Below the pieces are notes generated by a model. The model was not told the DNA's origin. It ran no database searches and saw nothing but the letters and a program-made list of their open reading frames with translations. Both the position numbers and the translations under genes were made by a program. Below, piece after piece: positions 53,371-62,801 of a stretch of 64,000 nucleotides of DNA (the first letter of the stretch is position 1; each line of letters starts with the position of its first letter). Origin of the DNA: Saccharibacillus soli (lineage in GTDB: Bacteria; Bacillota; Bacilli; Paenibacillales; Paenibacillaceae); NCBI GenBank assembly GCA_002189105.1, contig NIOB01000001.1, positions 1,426,001 to 1,490,000 on the forward strand. Direction: 5' to 3'.

Positions 53371-54276
53371 CTATACTTCTCGCTTTTGCTCTGGAAAATA
53401 AATAATGCGCTGATAATCCTCATCTTTATTGTCCATGCTGCCAAGGAACATTCTTCGGTGCTCCGGCACTTTTTCGTAAGCTTCCCTCAATCGCTGTCTG
53501 GCCCGCTCGGTCGGCTCGATCAAATAATCGACATATGCTTTTTTGCAGGCTTCAAATGCCGTTTCACCGCCCTGCGCCTTCGTCATCTCTTCTTCGATCT
53601 CTTTGCGTTTCTCCGCGTGTTCAACCTCGTACAGAGCCTGCGTGAACACGACCGTACCCAATCCGGGAATCTGCACACGGGCGGGCATCTCCAGTTGAGC
53701 CGTCAGTTCTCCACGGTCCAAGCGCTGCATCACGTCATCCAGGTGACCGTAGACCTCCTCCTGCTCACTGTAAAGAGCGGCTCTCCCATCCGCATATAAC
53801 GTCAGCTCCGACAAGATCACCTGATCGCCCACTCGTCGAAACAGGCTCAGACTACGGCCTTCCACAGGAGAGCCATAAAGCTCGGCACTAGGCAGAATGG
53901 GAACGCTGTGCGTCTGTTTGCCTAATTCGCCTAATGAGCTTGTCGGCCGCTCCCATAAACTGCTGTCCGGGTTTAACGACCGTAAACGGGCAAGCAGCTC
54001 CTTCTCGTAGCTCTGGGTATCATGCAGCCACTGCGCCTCACCGATCTGGTAAGCGCCAAGCCCATGGATGGAGAGTACCTTCCCCGAAGGAACGTTACAG
54101 GTTAACCAGCCTGAAGCGATGCGAGCCTGAAGGCCTTCGGGATCTACCAGTTCCCAGCAGTTAGCCGTACCATTTTCGTATAACTCGACCCGCGTGTAAA
54201 AATGCTGTCCGCCGTTGCAGATGATTCCCGCCGCAGTCGTTCCTGCCAACGTTTGTGTTCCGCGAATATGCTGCAT
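53371..54276 (-). CDS. Unknown 301-residue protein
   Basis: A soluble protein behind TGGAGGAGCAGG. The first 200 residues are beta-rich and include two similar units (FYTRVELYENGTANCWELVD and LSELTLYADGRAALYSEQEE), suggesting an internal repeat; the last 90 are helical and charged (AEKRKEIEEEMTKAQGG, RARQRLREAYEKVPEHRR). No signal peptide. I do not recognise the family. It stands alone, with a terminator downstream. Confidence 0.6.
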   Translation of the reverse strand: MQHIRGTQTLAGTTAAGIICNGGQHFYTRVELYENGTANCWELVDPEGLQARIASGWLTCNVPSGKVLSIHGLGAYQIGEAQWLHDTQSYEKELLARLRSLNPDSSLWERPTSSLGELGKQTHSVPILPSAELYGSPVEGRSLSLFRRVGDQVILSELTLYADGRAALYSEQEEVYGHLDDVMQRLDRGELTAQLEMPARVQIPGLGTVVFTQALYEVEHAEKRKEIEEEMTKAQGGETAFEACKKAYVDYLIEPTERARQRLREAYEKVPEHRRMFLGSMDNKDEDYQRIIYFPEQKREV

Positions 54277-54352
54277 CCTGCTCCTCCATTACTCATTCAC
54301 TTTGACCCACTTGCCCTCTTTTCCCCCTAAGCTGCGCTCTCGGTCTTGCTTC

Positions 54353-55429
54353 TCAGGACCAGATCCGCTGTGCTTCGGCTGCAATCTGCTGCACGATCTC
54401 TCCCGCAGGCTGACCGTCCGTGAGCAGTCGGGTTCCCTGACCTGCCCACAGCGCCATGTATCCAGCCTCATCCTGCTGGGCGGCAGCACTTCGGATGGCA
54501 CGGGTCAACGTATTTTGAGAGGGGAAAGGCAGCGGCTTGAGACCTGCGGCATCCCACTCCCGGATAAACTTATTGTGGATGCCTCTGGCGGGCCGACCGG
54601 AAAAAGCGTCGGTCAGCGTCGTGCTCTCTTCCGTGCTGCTCAGGAGTGCCTGCTTGTAAGCAGGGTGTGCGCCGGATTCGGCGGAAGTCAGGAAACGCGT
54701 TCCGATCTGCACGCCCGCAGCTCCAAGCGCGAGTGAAGCCGCCAGGCCTCTGCCGTCCATGATGCCTCCAGCCGCGATCACCGGAATATCCACAGCATCG
54801 ACCATTTGCGGAACCAGCGCCATGACGCCAATATTGGCCCCCATCCGCTGAACCGACGTATCGAACGTTCCGCGATGTCCGCCCGCTTCGCTGCCCTGCG
54901 CCGTCACCGCATGGCAGCCGGCTTCCTGAGCCTGAACCGCCTCTTCCACTGTGGTTGCGGTCGCTATGATTTTGACGCCCGCTTTTCGTGCCCGTTCCAT
55001 GTGCTGCTCGGAGAGCAGCCCAAAGGTAAGACTCAGCACCGGTACGTTCTCCTCCAGCACAGCAGCAAATTGTTCTTCAAACAAATCTGGCGTCACAACC
55101 GCGCTTCGATCGGGTGCGGAAATCCCAAGCGCAGTGCGTGCGCCATCCAACCCGGCGTTTACCTCTTCCAAACGGGTCAGGTCGTCGGGACCCACCTGCG
55201 CGAACAGATTGACAGCGAATGGTGCATCGGTCTGCTGCCGAATCTCCCGTATAATCTGGCGGATCTCCCCAGGCTCCAGATATGCCGCACCCAGCGAGCC
55301 TAGACCGCCTCCATTGGAGACAGCTGACACCAGCGAAGCCATATTCGGGATACCCGCCATGGGAGCCAACAGAATGGGATAGCGGATACCCAACAAGTCG
55401 CAGATCACCGTGTTCATCGTTACAGCCAT
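54353..55429 (-). CDS. Nitronate monooxygenase (2-nitropropane dioxygenase family)
   Basis: A 358-residue FMN-dependent TIM barrel. The start GIRYPILLAPMAG, the glycine-rich SNGGGLGSLGAAYL, TAQGSEAGGHRG and the late VIAAGGIMDGRGLAASLALGA (quoted region about 215-235) are family hallmarks. These enzymes oxidise nitronates such as propionate 3-nitronate and protect metabolism. AAGGGGAG precedes the ATG. It follows the unknown gene at 55456-55929 after 26 bases. Confidence 0.92.
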   Translation of the reverse strand: MAVTMNTVICDLLGIRYPILLAPMAGIPNMASLVSAVSNGGGLGSLGAAYLEPGEIRQIIREIRQQTDAPFAVNLFAQVGPDDLTRLEEVNAGLDGARTALGISAPDRSAVVTPDLFEEQFAAVLEENVPVLSLTFGLLSEQHMERARKAGVKIIATATTVEEAVQAQEAGCHAVTAQGSEAGGHRGTFDTSVQRMGANIGVMALVPQMVDAVDIPVIAAGGIMDGRGLAASLALGAAGVQIGTRFLTSAESGAHPAYKQALLSSTEESTTLTDAFSGRPARGIHNKFIREWDAAGLKPLPFPSQNTLTRAIRSAAAQQDEAGYMALWAGQGTRLLTDGQPAGEIVQQIAAEAQRIWS

Positions 55430-55455
55430 GCTTAATCTCCCCTTTTTGCCGGAAA

Positions 55456-55929
55456 TTATACCCCCAACAGCAGGACAACCGATTCACTATCAATCTGACT
55501 TACATTGGCGTGCAGCACACGGAGTGCTTCCCGCATGTCCTGTCCCACTTCCTCGGGGTCGTCCGACGTTCCGTTAAATTCGTTGTAATACTCGCCAAGT
55601 TCTTCCGCATCGAAATGTTCCGGGTTCAACTGATCGAGATAGTTCCTCTTATGCGATACGGTCAGCGCAGTGCAGAACGCGTATTTCGTCATCGACAGCT
55701 TGACCGCCAACTGATCGTACTCGGATTCTTCAAGATCTATATCCTGTTCGGCGAGATACTCCAGCAGTGTGGCATAGATATAGCCCGAACCGTTGTATTC
55801 CAACAGTTCTCTGGAGTTGCGTTCAAGAAACGTATAGAATTCGCCGTCCTCCCGGTCGGACTCCGCTCTGCGCTCCAGTTCATCCAATCGGGCAACGGGG
55901 ATCGCTCTGAATTCAGTTAACATGGACAT
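55456..55929 (-). CDS. Unknown acidic protein
   Basis: Start set at ATG 55929 behind GAGGAGG; 157 residues. Strongly acidic and helical (LDELERRAESDREDGEFYTF, EEVGQDMREALRVLHAN), soluble, with no recognised motif. The surrounding row of SMI1-like and DUF proteins suggests an accessory or immunity-like role, but that is speculation. The next gene upstream ends 53 bases before it. Confidence 0.6.
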   Translation of the reverse strand: MSMLTEFRAIPVARLDELERRAESDREDGEFYTFLERNSRELLEYNGSGYIYATLLEYLAEQDIDLEESEYDQLAVKLSMTKYAFCTALTVSHKRNYLDQLNPEHFDAEELGEYYNEFNGTSDDPEEVGQDMREALRVLHANVSQIDSESVVLLLGV

Positions 55930-55982
55930 TGGAATATTCCTCCTCGTATGATCTTCATGCGTCAATTCTATGCTTTGCGTTC

Positions 55983-56498
55983 CTAAGAATGGGTTTCCTC
56001 CGGGATGCCCAGCAGCCTACGACTCAGCGCCGCCGACTGCTCAAATCCTTCAACGCTGTCGGTCACGTATGACTTATACTCTTCCCTAAACCGGGCGACA
56101 GGTGAATCTTCTTGGACGATCAGAGCCTCTTGCGAAGACCATCGTTCCAGCCACGGCAGCCCCTGTTCCTGCACATACTCCAGTATAGCCTCTGCGCAGC
56201 GATCCAACGATTCTTGTTCGCGGGTATAAGCCAGACGAATCCGATACGCCGGTTGGTCGTCCGAGCTGATCCCTTCAAGCGCCACCACCGGGAATGGGTC
56301 ACATAGGAAACGTATTCCTACCTGAACCCTAAAGTAAGGCCCTGAAGCCAGCTTGTTCAGATGAACGAATTCAATTCGATCAAGAGCCATGCGGGTGTAA
56401 AAGGTCGATTTCGTTTTGCGAAATCCTTCTTTTTTCAGCAGGGATTCCAGCTTGTCTGCAATCTTCCTCGCCAACTGCTGCTCAAGCTTCTTATCCAC
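55983..56498 (-). CDS. DUF4304-like protein
   Basis: A 171-residue protein with GTG start (56498) and GAGGTGAG eight bases upstream. The N-terminal helix (KIADKLESLLKKEGFRKTKS), the TFYTRMALDRIEFVHLNKL strand pair and FRVQVGIRFLC fit DUF4304-type proteins, whose role is unknown. It overlaps the 3' end of the P-loop gene by 8 bases, so translation is coupled. Confidence 0.6.
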   Translation of the reverse strand: MDKKLEQQLARKIADKLESLLKKEGFRKTKSTFYTRMALDRIEFVHLNKLASGPYFRVQVGIRFLCDPFPVVALEGISSDDQPAYRIRLAYTREQESLDRCAEAILEYVQEQGLPWLERWSSQEALIVQEDSPVARFREEYKSYVTDSVEGFEQSAALSRRLLGIPEETHS

Positions 56499-57006
56499 CA
56501 GCTCTCACCTCTTGAACAAAATCTTCCACGTCTCCCCTGGAAGTCAAGATCACTGCGCGTTTGCCTGCTTCATGCCGCTTGATCGCTTCCAGCACCCTGG
56601 GACGGACCTTTTTCCGGTAATCCCATACCCATTTGACAAAAGCAGCATCCAGCTTCTCTTCACACTCTTCGTTCAAATCCGGACGACTTTTCCCCTGGTA
56701 GATCAGACGCCGTTTCAGAATTCGGTACATGCAGAGCATTCTCGGCATATCGAGAAATACGATCGTGTCCGCGGCTTCCAAGCGAATGTCGAGTGTACGC
56801 GTGTAATTCCCATCCACGATCCAGGTTTCTTCACTTACCGTCTGCCTGAGAAATTCATCCCATTGATTGGCAGGTGTAGGCGTCCATCCGCGCTGCCAAT
56901 AATGCGTGTCCAGATGGATCACCCGCAGTTTCAGCGCCTCACCAAGCTTGCGTGACAGCACCGACTTCCCGGAACCGGGCGAGCCGATTACGACAATCTT
57001 CTGCAT
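56491..57006 (-). CDS. P-loop kinase-like protein (FlaR/topology-modulation type)
   Basis: A 171-residue nucleotide-binding protein with the Walker A motif GSPGSGKS (residues 8-15), a HLDTHYWQRGW segment, WIVDGNYTRTLDIRL and DTIVFLDMPR (Walker B-like). This pattern is that of the small adenylate-kinase-like proteins named FlaR or topology modulation protein. The name reflects old annotation; real activity is probably a small-molecule kinase. CAAAGGAGGTTCAC precedes the ATG. Confidence 0.88.
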   Translation of the reverse strand: MQKIVVIGSPGSGKSVLSRKLGEALKLRVIHLDTHYWQRGWTPTPANQWDEFLRQTVSEETWIVDGNYTRTLDIRLEAADTIVFLDMPRMLCMYRILKRRLIYQGKSRPDLNEECEEKLDAAFVKWVWDYRKKVRPRVLEAIKRHEAGKRAVILTSRGDVEDFVQEVRAGG

Positions 57007-57025
57007 GTGAACCTCCTTTGGCAGA

Positions 57026-57262
57026 TCAAGCTTTTTTGGGTGCTTTTCTCATCCGCATGTACAGCACGATACAATTAATGAGCAGAATGAAAAACAGCCC
57101 CATCATCGACACGAATGACCATTCCAAATACGCATGCTTTTTATCCGGATGAGCCAATTCTCTGACCGAGAAAAACAGAGCCACCAGGAACAGCAGGAAG
57201 ACGATCAAGGTGACTCTGAAACGGGTAGAGCGCATGACGGTTGTATCAAAATTCCGCTTCAT
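57026..57262 (-). CDS. Small protein with two membrane helices
   Basis: A 78-residue protein with two hydrophobic helices (about 17-34 and 50-69) joined by a charged loop containing HPDKKHAYLEW, and a basic tail. Its ATG overlaps the TGA of the upstream gene (57259-57262), so it depends on translational coupling and has little ribosome site of its own. Not recognised; the coupling is the main argument that it is real. Confidence 0.65.
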   Translation of the reverse strand: MKRNFDTTVMRSTRFRVTLIVFLLFLVALFFSVRELAHPDKKHAYLEWSFVSMMGLFFILLINCIVLYMRMRKAPKKA

Positions 57263-57987
57263 ATGCCAACTACCGTTCTTTCTTCTTTCCAGAAAAGCGT
57301 GCCTTCTCCACGTTCCAGCGTCTCTCGGTCAAGCAGTTCCACGTCGATCCGATTGTATGTATACAGATCAACTGAATCCGGCAGAGAAACATGGATCAGA
57401 TATGCATAGATCCGATTCCCCGCTCCCCCATATTCAACGACACGATTGACTTCATGAACGGTGCATCCTACGCCATTCGCATAAACCTCGATGTCTGCCA
57501 TGTCGAGCTTGGGTCCTACGTCGATAATCGAAGATGGATCTTGGGAACCCAAGGATGTTTCTTGTTCCCATGCCAGCGCTCGTTTGAGCGACATGGGACG
57601 AAAATAGAGCATGAGCTGTCTGGTCATTCTTTTGACGGGAAAGGCACTAAGCGAATAAACCTCCAATCCATCGGTTCGTGCATTCAGCTCATAGTCGGCA
57701 AAGAGCGGAAGGTTCCAAGCCCAATATTCCAAGTAATTGACTTTATAATCCTTGCACGCAAACAGCGTATAATAAAGCCCTGGCTGCACATGCAGTTCAT
57801 AACATCCATGTTCATCCGTTTGTCCCTCGTATAGATCCTCGAATTTCTCGTTTCGCAAGCAGACCCATGCACCTGGCAAGGGCTGATTCTCAAAATCCGT
57901 GATTCTCCCAAACAATCTAATGGTTTCGGTCTGAGGTACGCCAGCCCTCTCCACGGACTCCTCCTGAGCCTTCCTATTAAACGACAT
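57259..57987 (-). CDS. Protein with carboxypeptidase-regulatory-like domain
   Basis: A 242-residue protein. Residues about 22-80 show the Ig-like carboxypeptidase regulatory pattern (RLFGRITDFENQPLPGAWVCL, TDEHGCYELHVQPGLYYTLF, quoted in part). The rest is beta-rich and unrecognised. There is no signal peptide, which is unusual for such domains and suggests a cytoplasmic role. AAGGAATGAGC precedes the ATG. It is coupled to the two-helix membrane protein by a four-base overlap. Confidence 0.65.
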   Translation of the reverse strand: MSFNRKAQEESVERAGVPQTETIRLFGRITDFENQPLPGAWVCLRNEKFEDLYEGQTDEHGCYELHVQPGLYYTLFACKDYKVNYLEYWAWNLPLFADYELNARTDGLEVYSLSAFPVKRMTRQLMLYFRPMSLKRALAWEQETSLGSQDPSSIIDVGPKLDMADIEVYANGVGCTVHEVNRVVEYGGAGNRIYAYLIHVSLPDSVDLYTYNRIDVELLDRETLERGEGTLFWKEERTVVGI

Positions 57988-58023
57988 ATTCAGCTCATTC
58001 CTTCCCCTGTTTTCACTTCATGA

Positions 58024-58887
58024 CTACCCGCACTGAAGCACAACCCATACTGAATCGAAATCTCTACGCTTGAGCGCTTCTTCATGAATCCAGAAATAGA
58101 TCATTCCAAAGTCGCCCCAGGTCATGCCGATGTCCTCTTCAGAGTCGATCTGAAGCAGCAGCTTCCATCCTTCGGCTCCAGGTTCAAGCTCTTGGCGTCT
58201 TGGGTGCCGGTATCCAGATGGGTCGCCGCAGTCGATACCGTGGGTAACCAACTGGCACTTCAGCTGCATTTCCCCCTGCACCTGATCGGCATGTCCCAGC
58301 AAGCGATGAATCGGAAATCCAGGAGCGTTGTATTCGGTAATATTTTCCATCAATTCGCTGTACTGATCGATCTCGGCTTCATTCAGATCCATGCGTCGAA
58401 CCGCCAGGGTATTCCAGGAGGGCAGCGTAGTCTGAACCGAAAATGTCACAGCAAGCGCTTCAAAATCTCCGTCCTGCTTTACCTGATCCGGAGGCGTGAT
58501 ACGCTCTAATTCGTTGGTTGACTCGGTATGGATGACCTTCCACTGACCGGCGTGCTCGGGACCGTAGCCCCACGGCTGATCGACGGCATTGTAGAAAAAG
58601 CTCAACAGCCCGTTCTGCGGCAGAATCTCCGGTTTGTACGGAACCTCTTCCAGGCGGATCTGGGCGATGAAAGTCAGCGGCTGCTGTTCGTACATCGGCC
58701 ACTGCGTACCTGCAGGCAGATCCGGCTCCCCACCGATCCGGGAAACGCCTACCGGAACCTCCTCCTCGCCAAATGGCGATGTGGTTATCCGATTAGATAA
58801 CATCGTTAGATCTTTGAGCGCTCCAGCGATTCGGGTAAGACCGCTGTTATCAATCAATTCCTCTACTTGGGCATCCTTTTGGATCAC
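58024..58887 (-). CDS. DUF1963 (YwqG-like) protein
   Basis: Start set at GTG 58887, behind CAAGGAGGGACTATT; 287 residues. The longer open frame to 59058 has no ribosome site. Family landmarks are SRIGGEPDLPAGTQWP, LTFIAQIRLEEVP, GLLSFFYN and the C-terminal LLQIDSEEDIGMTWGDFGMIYFWI (in part). DUF1963 proteins are cytoplasmic and of unknown function, often near SMI1/KNR4-type genes. It lies 36 bases upstream of the carboxypeptidase-regulatory-like gene. Confidence 0.85.
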   Translation of the reverse strand: MIQKDAQVEELIDNSGLTRIAGALKDLTMLSNRITTSPFGEEEVPVGVSRIGGEPDLPAGTQWPMYEQQPLTFIAQIRLEEVPYKPEILPQNGLLSFFYNAVDQPWGYGPEHAGQWKVIHTESTNELERITPPDQVKQDGDFEALAVTFSVQTTLPSWNTLAVRRMDLNEAEIDQYSELMENITEYNAPGFPIHRLLGHADQVQGEMQLKCQLVTHGIDCGDPSGYRHPRRQELEPGAEGWKLLLQIDSEEDIGMTWGDFGMIYFWIHEEALKRRDFDSVWVVLQCG

Positions 58888-59045
58888 AATAGTCCCTCCT
58901 TGTTCTCGACGACATCTAGCTTCTGGTACGCGTATCGTACATGGCGAAGCAGCTATAATAGATTGAATTTTACATGATTTCCCTATCGAGGTACATCTAA
59001 CTCTTAGGATTCGCCATACGCATGTACGTTCCCTTTTAATGAACC

Positions 59046-59073
59046 AAAAAAGCCGCATTATTTTCTCGCGGCT
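59046..59073 (-). terminator. Terminator of the GH88 operon
   Basis: On the minus strand AGCCGC (59073-59068) pairs with GCGGCT (59056-59051), followed by TTTTTT. It lies 49 bases past the GH88 stop. Confidence 0.85.
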
Positions 59074-59121
59074 GGTCTGGTGTTTTGCTTCAGTCTCGCT
59101 TCAAACTTGCTTGAGGATGGA

Positions 59122-60270
59122 TCATCTTTTCGGATTCGCTCGCTCATACCAATAGCCGGGTATGCCGCGTTCCAAGCGCATTAGGGCTTCCAAGTAGTAA
59201 TAATCGCCCCAGATTGTATAATCATCTGGCGAGTCACCGCCGCGCACGGAATAAGACCCGTGTCGGATCAACCCTTCAGCCGAAGGATCGCCGTGTGTCG
59301 AATAGTTCTGTACGAGCGATTCCATGGACGAACGCGCGGTTTCCGCCAGTTTTCTGCTTCGGGGGTCATGGTCGCCAAGCTGGGAGACGATCTCCAACAT
59401 CCCGCAGGCGGCGATGGCTGAAGCCGAGCTGTCCCGCTTCGTCTCGAATGTCACGGGCGCCTCGAAATCCCAATACGCCACCTGGTCTTCCGGCAGACGT
59501 TCGGCGAAATGCAGCGCCAGACTTGTCGCAGTATCCAGCATGGACGGATCGTTCAGATAACGAGCTGCCAAGGCAAAACCATAAATACCCCAGGCTTGAC
59601 CACGCGTCCAGGTCGAGCCGTCGGCATAACCCTGATGCGTTCCGCCTCGCACAGCATCTCCAGTCTCCTGATCGAAATAAAAGGTATGGTAGCTGGAACC
59701 ATCTCCGCGTACGAGAAACCGCTGCGATTTTCTCGCATGGGCTTCCGCCGCTGCGCGATACGCTTCCTCTCCCGTCTGCTCATAGGCCCAGAACAATAGT
59801 GGGATATTAAGCATACAGTCAATGATGATCCGCCCGCCATTTTGCACGTCACCTTCACGGCCCCAGGCCTGGATGATCCCTATCTTCTTCCGCCAGCGCT
59901 TCATCAGCATATCGGCTGCTTCCAGCGTCAGCTTCCTCGCCTCTTCCTCCCCTTCGAGAATCCATTGAGCTTTGGATGAGAGCGAATATAGAAATCCAAT
60001 GTCATGGTGATCGAACACAATCTTCCGATCCATCCGGCTGCGGAAATTCTGCACCGTTCGTACCGCGTGTATCCGAAATGATGGATCGTCGGCATATTCG
60101 GAGCAGAGCCACAGTATGCCGGACCAGAAGCCCGCCGTCCATTCCGTATTGTCATTCAATGTATACCGTTCATTGCCTGCGCTAACATGAGGAAATCGGT
60201 CACCAAAACGTTCGATGTTGCGCCGAGTGACTGCAAGTGCGTCCTCAATCGCTGTTTGCCATAGATTCAT
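59122..60270 (-). CDS. GH88 unsaturated glucuronyl hydrolase
   Basis: Start set at ATG 60270; GTG at 60282 is an alternative but sits directly on the AGAAGGAGC site. The 382-residue enzyme has the alpha6/alpha6 barrel of GH88 with both key aspartates, Asp90 in HHDIGFLY and Asp151 in IIDCMLNIPLLFW, and the substrate-site WTRGQAWGIYGFA. These enzymes remove the unsaturated uronic acid left on oligosaccharides by polysaccharide lyases. No signal peptide, hence cytoplasmic. It is the last gene after AraC sensor and permeases of the second module, and would complete the chemistry begun by the heparinase-type lyase of the first. Confidence 0.93.
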   Translation of the reverse strand: MNLWQTAIEDALAVTRRNIERFGDRFPHVSAGNERYTLNDNTEWTAGFWSGILWLCSEYADDPSFRIHAVRTVQNFRSRMDRKIVFDHHDIGFLYSLSSKAQWILEGEEEARKLTLEAADMLMKRWRKKIGIIQAWGREGDVQNGGRIIIDCMLNIPLLFWAYEQTGEEAYRAAAEAHARKSQRFLVRGDGSSYHTFYFDQETGDAVRGGTHQGYADGSTWTRGQAWGIYGFALAARYLNDPSMLDTATSLALHFAERLPEDQVAYWDFEAPVTFETKRDSSASAIAACGMLEIVSQLGDHDPRSRKLAETARSSMESLVQNYSTHGDPSAEGLIRHGSYSVRGGDSPDDYTIWGDYYYLEALMRLERGIPGYWYERANPKR

Positions 60271-60289
60271 CTTCTGTCTCACGCTCCTT

Positions 60290-62638
60290 CTAAGGGATGT
60301 CAGGAGGACTCAACCTGGAATTCTGCTTGTACTGCCCAGGCGTAATCCCCTCATATTTTTTGAACACCCGGATAAACGAGCTGCTGTTCAGGAAGCCTAT
60401 ACGTTCGGACACTTCCTGAACGGCTGCATCCTCACGTTTGAGAATGGCTTTGGCTTCGTTTACCCGGTATTGATTGATGTAATCGATCAAGTTCGTGCCT
60501 GTCTGTTCCTTGAAATATTTGGAGACATAAGCAGGGTGGAAACGGAAGCGTTCGGAGATCGAAGCCAGTCCCAGATTCACATCGGCATAGTTCTCCTCAA
60601 TAAATTCAAGCAGCTGCTGCTTGAGTTCCTCATTGTGCGAACGTTTGCGTTCCTGGACCGTCTGACAAATGTTCTCCAAAATCTCCAACAGCTCGATCTC
60701 AATCTCTTCAAACGTCTCGCAGGCGAACAATCGACGGATCAGTTCCGCACGCCGTGCCTCTTCTTCCGCGTCATCCAGCTTTACCTGCTCGTAAGCTTTG
60801 AGCATGGTACCGATCAGCTCAAACATTAAGCAGCGTGCCAGCTCGACGGAGAGAGGTTCTCCGGCAAAGTTGGTCATCAGAATCTCGTTCATTACTTCCG
60901 TGGAGCGCGCGTAATTGCCCGTGGCGATATAATTGACAAGCTGGCGTTCCAGGTCGAGCGGGTAATATAGCTCTTCCTTGGGTTTGCGGATGCGATCGGG
61001 ATCGATGATCTGTCCGATGCCGAGAATCAGCCGATATTCCAGAGCTTCTTCCGCTTCACGGCGGCAGGCCGCAATATTCAGCAGCCCACGCCGGATGCGG
61101 CTGACACCAACAGAGAAGTTCACCAGAAAACGCGAGCGAATCAGCTGTTGAGCGTCCAAGGAAGCCTCGACAATCTTCCGTGCGGCACTCTCCCCTTCCG
61201 TTTCTTCCATGGACAGATTCACCAGAAAAGCAATTCTGCCCTCCATTTCTGCCGAATGGACCGGACCGATCGCACCGACCAACTCTTCGATCACGTTGGT
61301 GAGAATCAGATGGACAACCTGCATTTTGCGCTCTTCATCCGCTGGTTCACGGCTGTTGAACAGCCCGTCATAACTCTCAATCTGCAGCAGCAGCACCGCA
61401 AACGTATCGGATTGAAACACAAGACCCAGCCGCTGCATCTCAGCTTCCACCTTATCCTCATGCGGCACACGCCCGCGCAGCAGCCGAGTCAGAAAGCCGC
61501 CCCGTATAAGGGCCTGCTGCTCCTGAAGCCGGGCCGCAAAGCGATCCTGTTCCTCCAGAGCTTTGGTCAGTACCCCATGCAGCACGCCAAATTCATCGCC
61601 GGGCTGCTCCCACTTACCTCTGACCTGATCGGACACAATGCTCATAATACGACCAAGTGGACGGTAATTTCTCCGGGTGAACCACCAGGAAGCCAGACCT
61701 CCAAGCACCAATCCACCTATGACGCCCGAAATCATAATATTGCGAATCACCATCAGCTTTTGCGCATAGATACGGGTGGGTACAATCGACACATATTCCC
61801 AATCTTGAACGCCAGATGAGATGCGTGAGACGGTCACCGATTCGCCCCCGCGTTCTTCAACACGGGTCTCCTTCGATGGATTCACAGCATCATCTTCTAC
61901 TGAATCACGAATAATGTAAGGGGTTACAATCGGGCTTGAAGAAAATAAAGTCTGGCCTTCACGATCCACAATAAACACCGTGCTTTCCTTTTCCAGCCGT
62001 ACATGATCGACCGCCTGCTGAAACCGGTCAGGATCAAGCGTCACGACAAGGGTAGCCGGGCTGTTCTCTGAAGCCCGAAGTGGAAAAGGCTGTACGTATA
62101 CGAGTGTGTCATTGACGCTCCCATCGTCGCCAAGCAGCTGCATATTACGAAAGCGCCCCTCCCGCGTTGTATCCATCAACTGCGACCACTGGCCTTCGGT
62201 CACATCGGTGCCCTGGTAGAGAATGTTGTAGAGCAGCCGCTTGGATGCAAGCGAAGAAGAAGACAACGTAACATCGGCGTCTTTGACATACACATACATC
62301 TCGCGGATTAACCCGTTGCCGACACGAATCGACTTGAAACTGCGAATGAGTTCGGTGGCCATCAGGCGCCAGCGAGCGTCTGGTTCACTGGCATGATTAA
62401 TGAAGCTGTTCAACTGGGAATCAAGCGCCAACTGGCTGCCGATTCCGCTCACATCCGCGATCTGGCTGTCAATGGAGTCCTGAATCTGAGAGAGCAGCAC
62501 CATGTTTGAGCGGCTTACTTCTTCTTCCAGCATCTTGCGTGCTTCAACGAATACAGCCGCGCCAATCAGAATCGGAATCAGCAGGATTACCAGATAGGAC
62601 AGGCTCCAAGAGAGCAGTATGCTTTTGCGTTTTCCCAT
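60290..62638 (-). CDS. Membrane sensor with C-terminal AraC DNA-binding domain
   Basis: Start set at ATG 62638 behind GGGAGGAGG; 782 residues. Membrane helices at about 8-32 and 285-310 bracket an extracytoplasmic Cache-like domain; a cytoplasmic region follows, ending in two AraC helix-turn-helix motifs (LASISERFRFHPAYVSKYFK; VQEVSERIGFLNSSSFIRVF). It has the same plan as the sensor at 35026-37395. It lies 19 bases upstream of the GH88 gene and 163 bases downstream of the YtcP-like gene, and probably activates this operon. Confidence 0.9.
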   Translation of the reverse strand: MGKRKSILLSWSLSYLVILLIPILIGAAVFVEARKMLEEEVSRSNMVLLSQIQDSIDSQIADVSGIGSQLALDSQLNSFINHASEPDARWRLMATELIRSFKSIRVGNGLIREMYVYVKDADVTLSSSSLASKRLLYNILYQGTDVTEGQWSQLMDTTREGRFRNMQLLGDDGSVNDTLVYVQPFPLRASENSPATLVVTLDPDRFQQAVDHVRLEKESTVFIVDREGQTLFSSSPIVTPYIIRDSVEDDAVNPSKETRVEERGGESVTVSRISSGVQDWEYVSIVPTRIYAQKLMVIRNIMISGVIGGLVLGGLASWWFTRRNYRPLGRIMSIVSDQVRGKWEQPGDEFGVLHGVLTKALEEQDRFAARLQEQQALIRGGFLTRLLRGRVPHEDKVEAEMQRLGLVFQSDTFAVLLLQIESYDGLFNSREPADEERKMQVVHLILTNVIEELVGAIGPVHSAEMEGRIAFLVNLSMEETEGESAARKIVEASLDAQQLIRSRFLVNFSVGVSRIRRGLLNIAACRREAEEALEYRLILGIGQIIDPDRIRKPKEELYYPLDLERQLVNYIATGNYARSTEVMNEILMTNFAGEPLSVELARCLMFELIGTMLKAYEQVKLDDAEEEARRAELIRRLFACETFEEIEIELLEILENICQTVQERKRSHNEELKQQLLEFIEENYADVNLGLASISERFRFHPAYVSKYFKEQTGTNLIDYINQYRVNEAKAILKREDAAVQEVSERIGFLNSSSFIRVFKKYEGITPGQYKQNSRLSPPDIP

Positions 62639-62801
62639 CGCTGCCCTCCTCCCTGCGTTCAGCTGTGACTGTTTCTGACGGTTTGTTCCCATAGATCGAA
62701 TGTTTGCTCCTACGGACGTGAACATTTGGTCCCGGTGGGAAGTCTCATCATCTAGGCTGCCTGCCGCATATCACATTCACAGCTTCCTATTTGTTCGTGT
62801 C

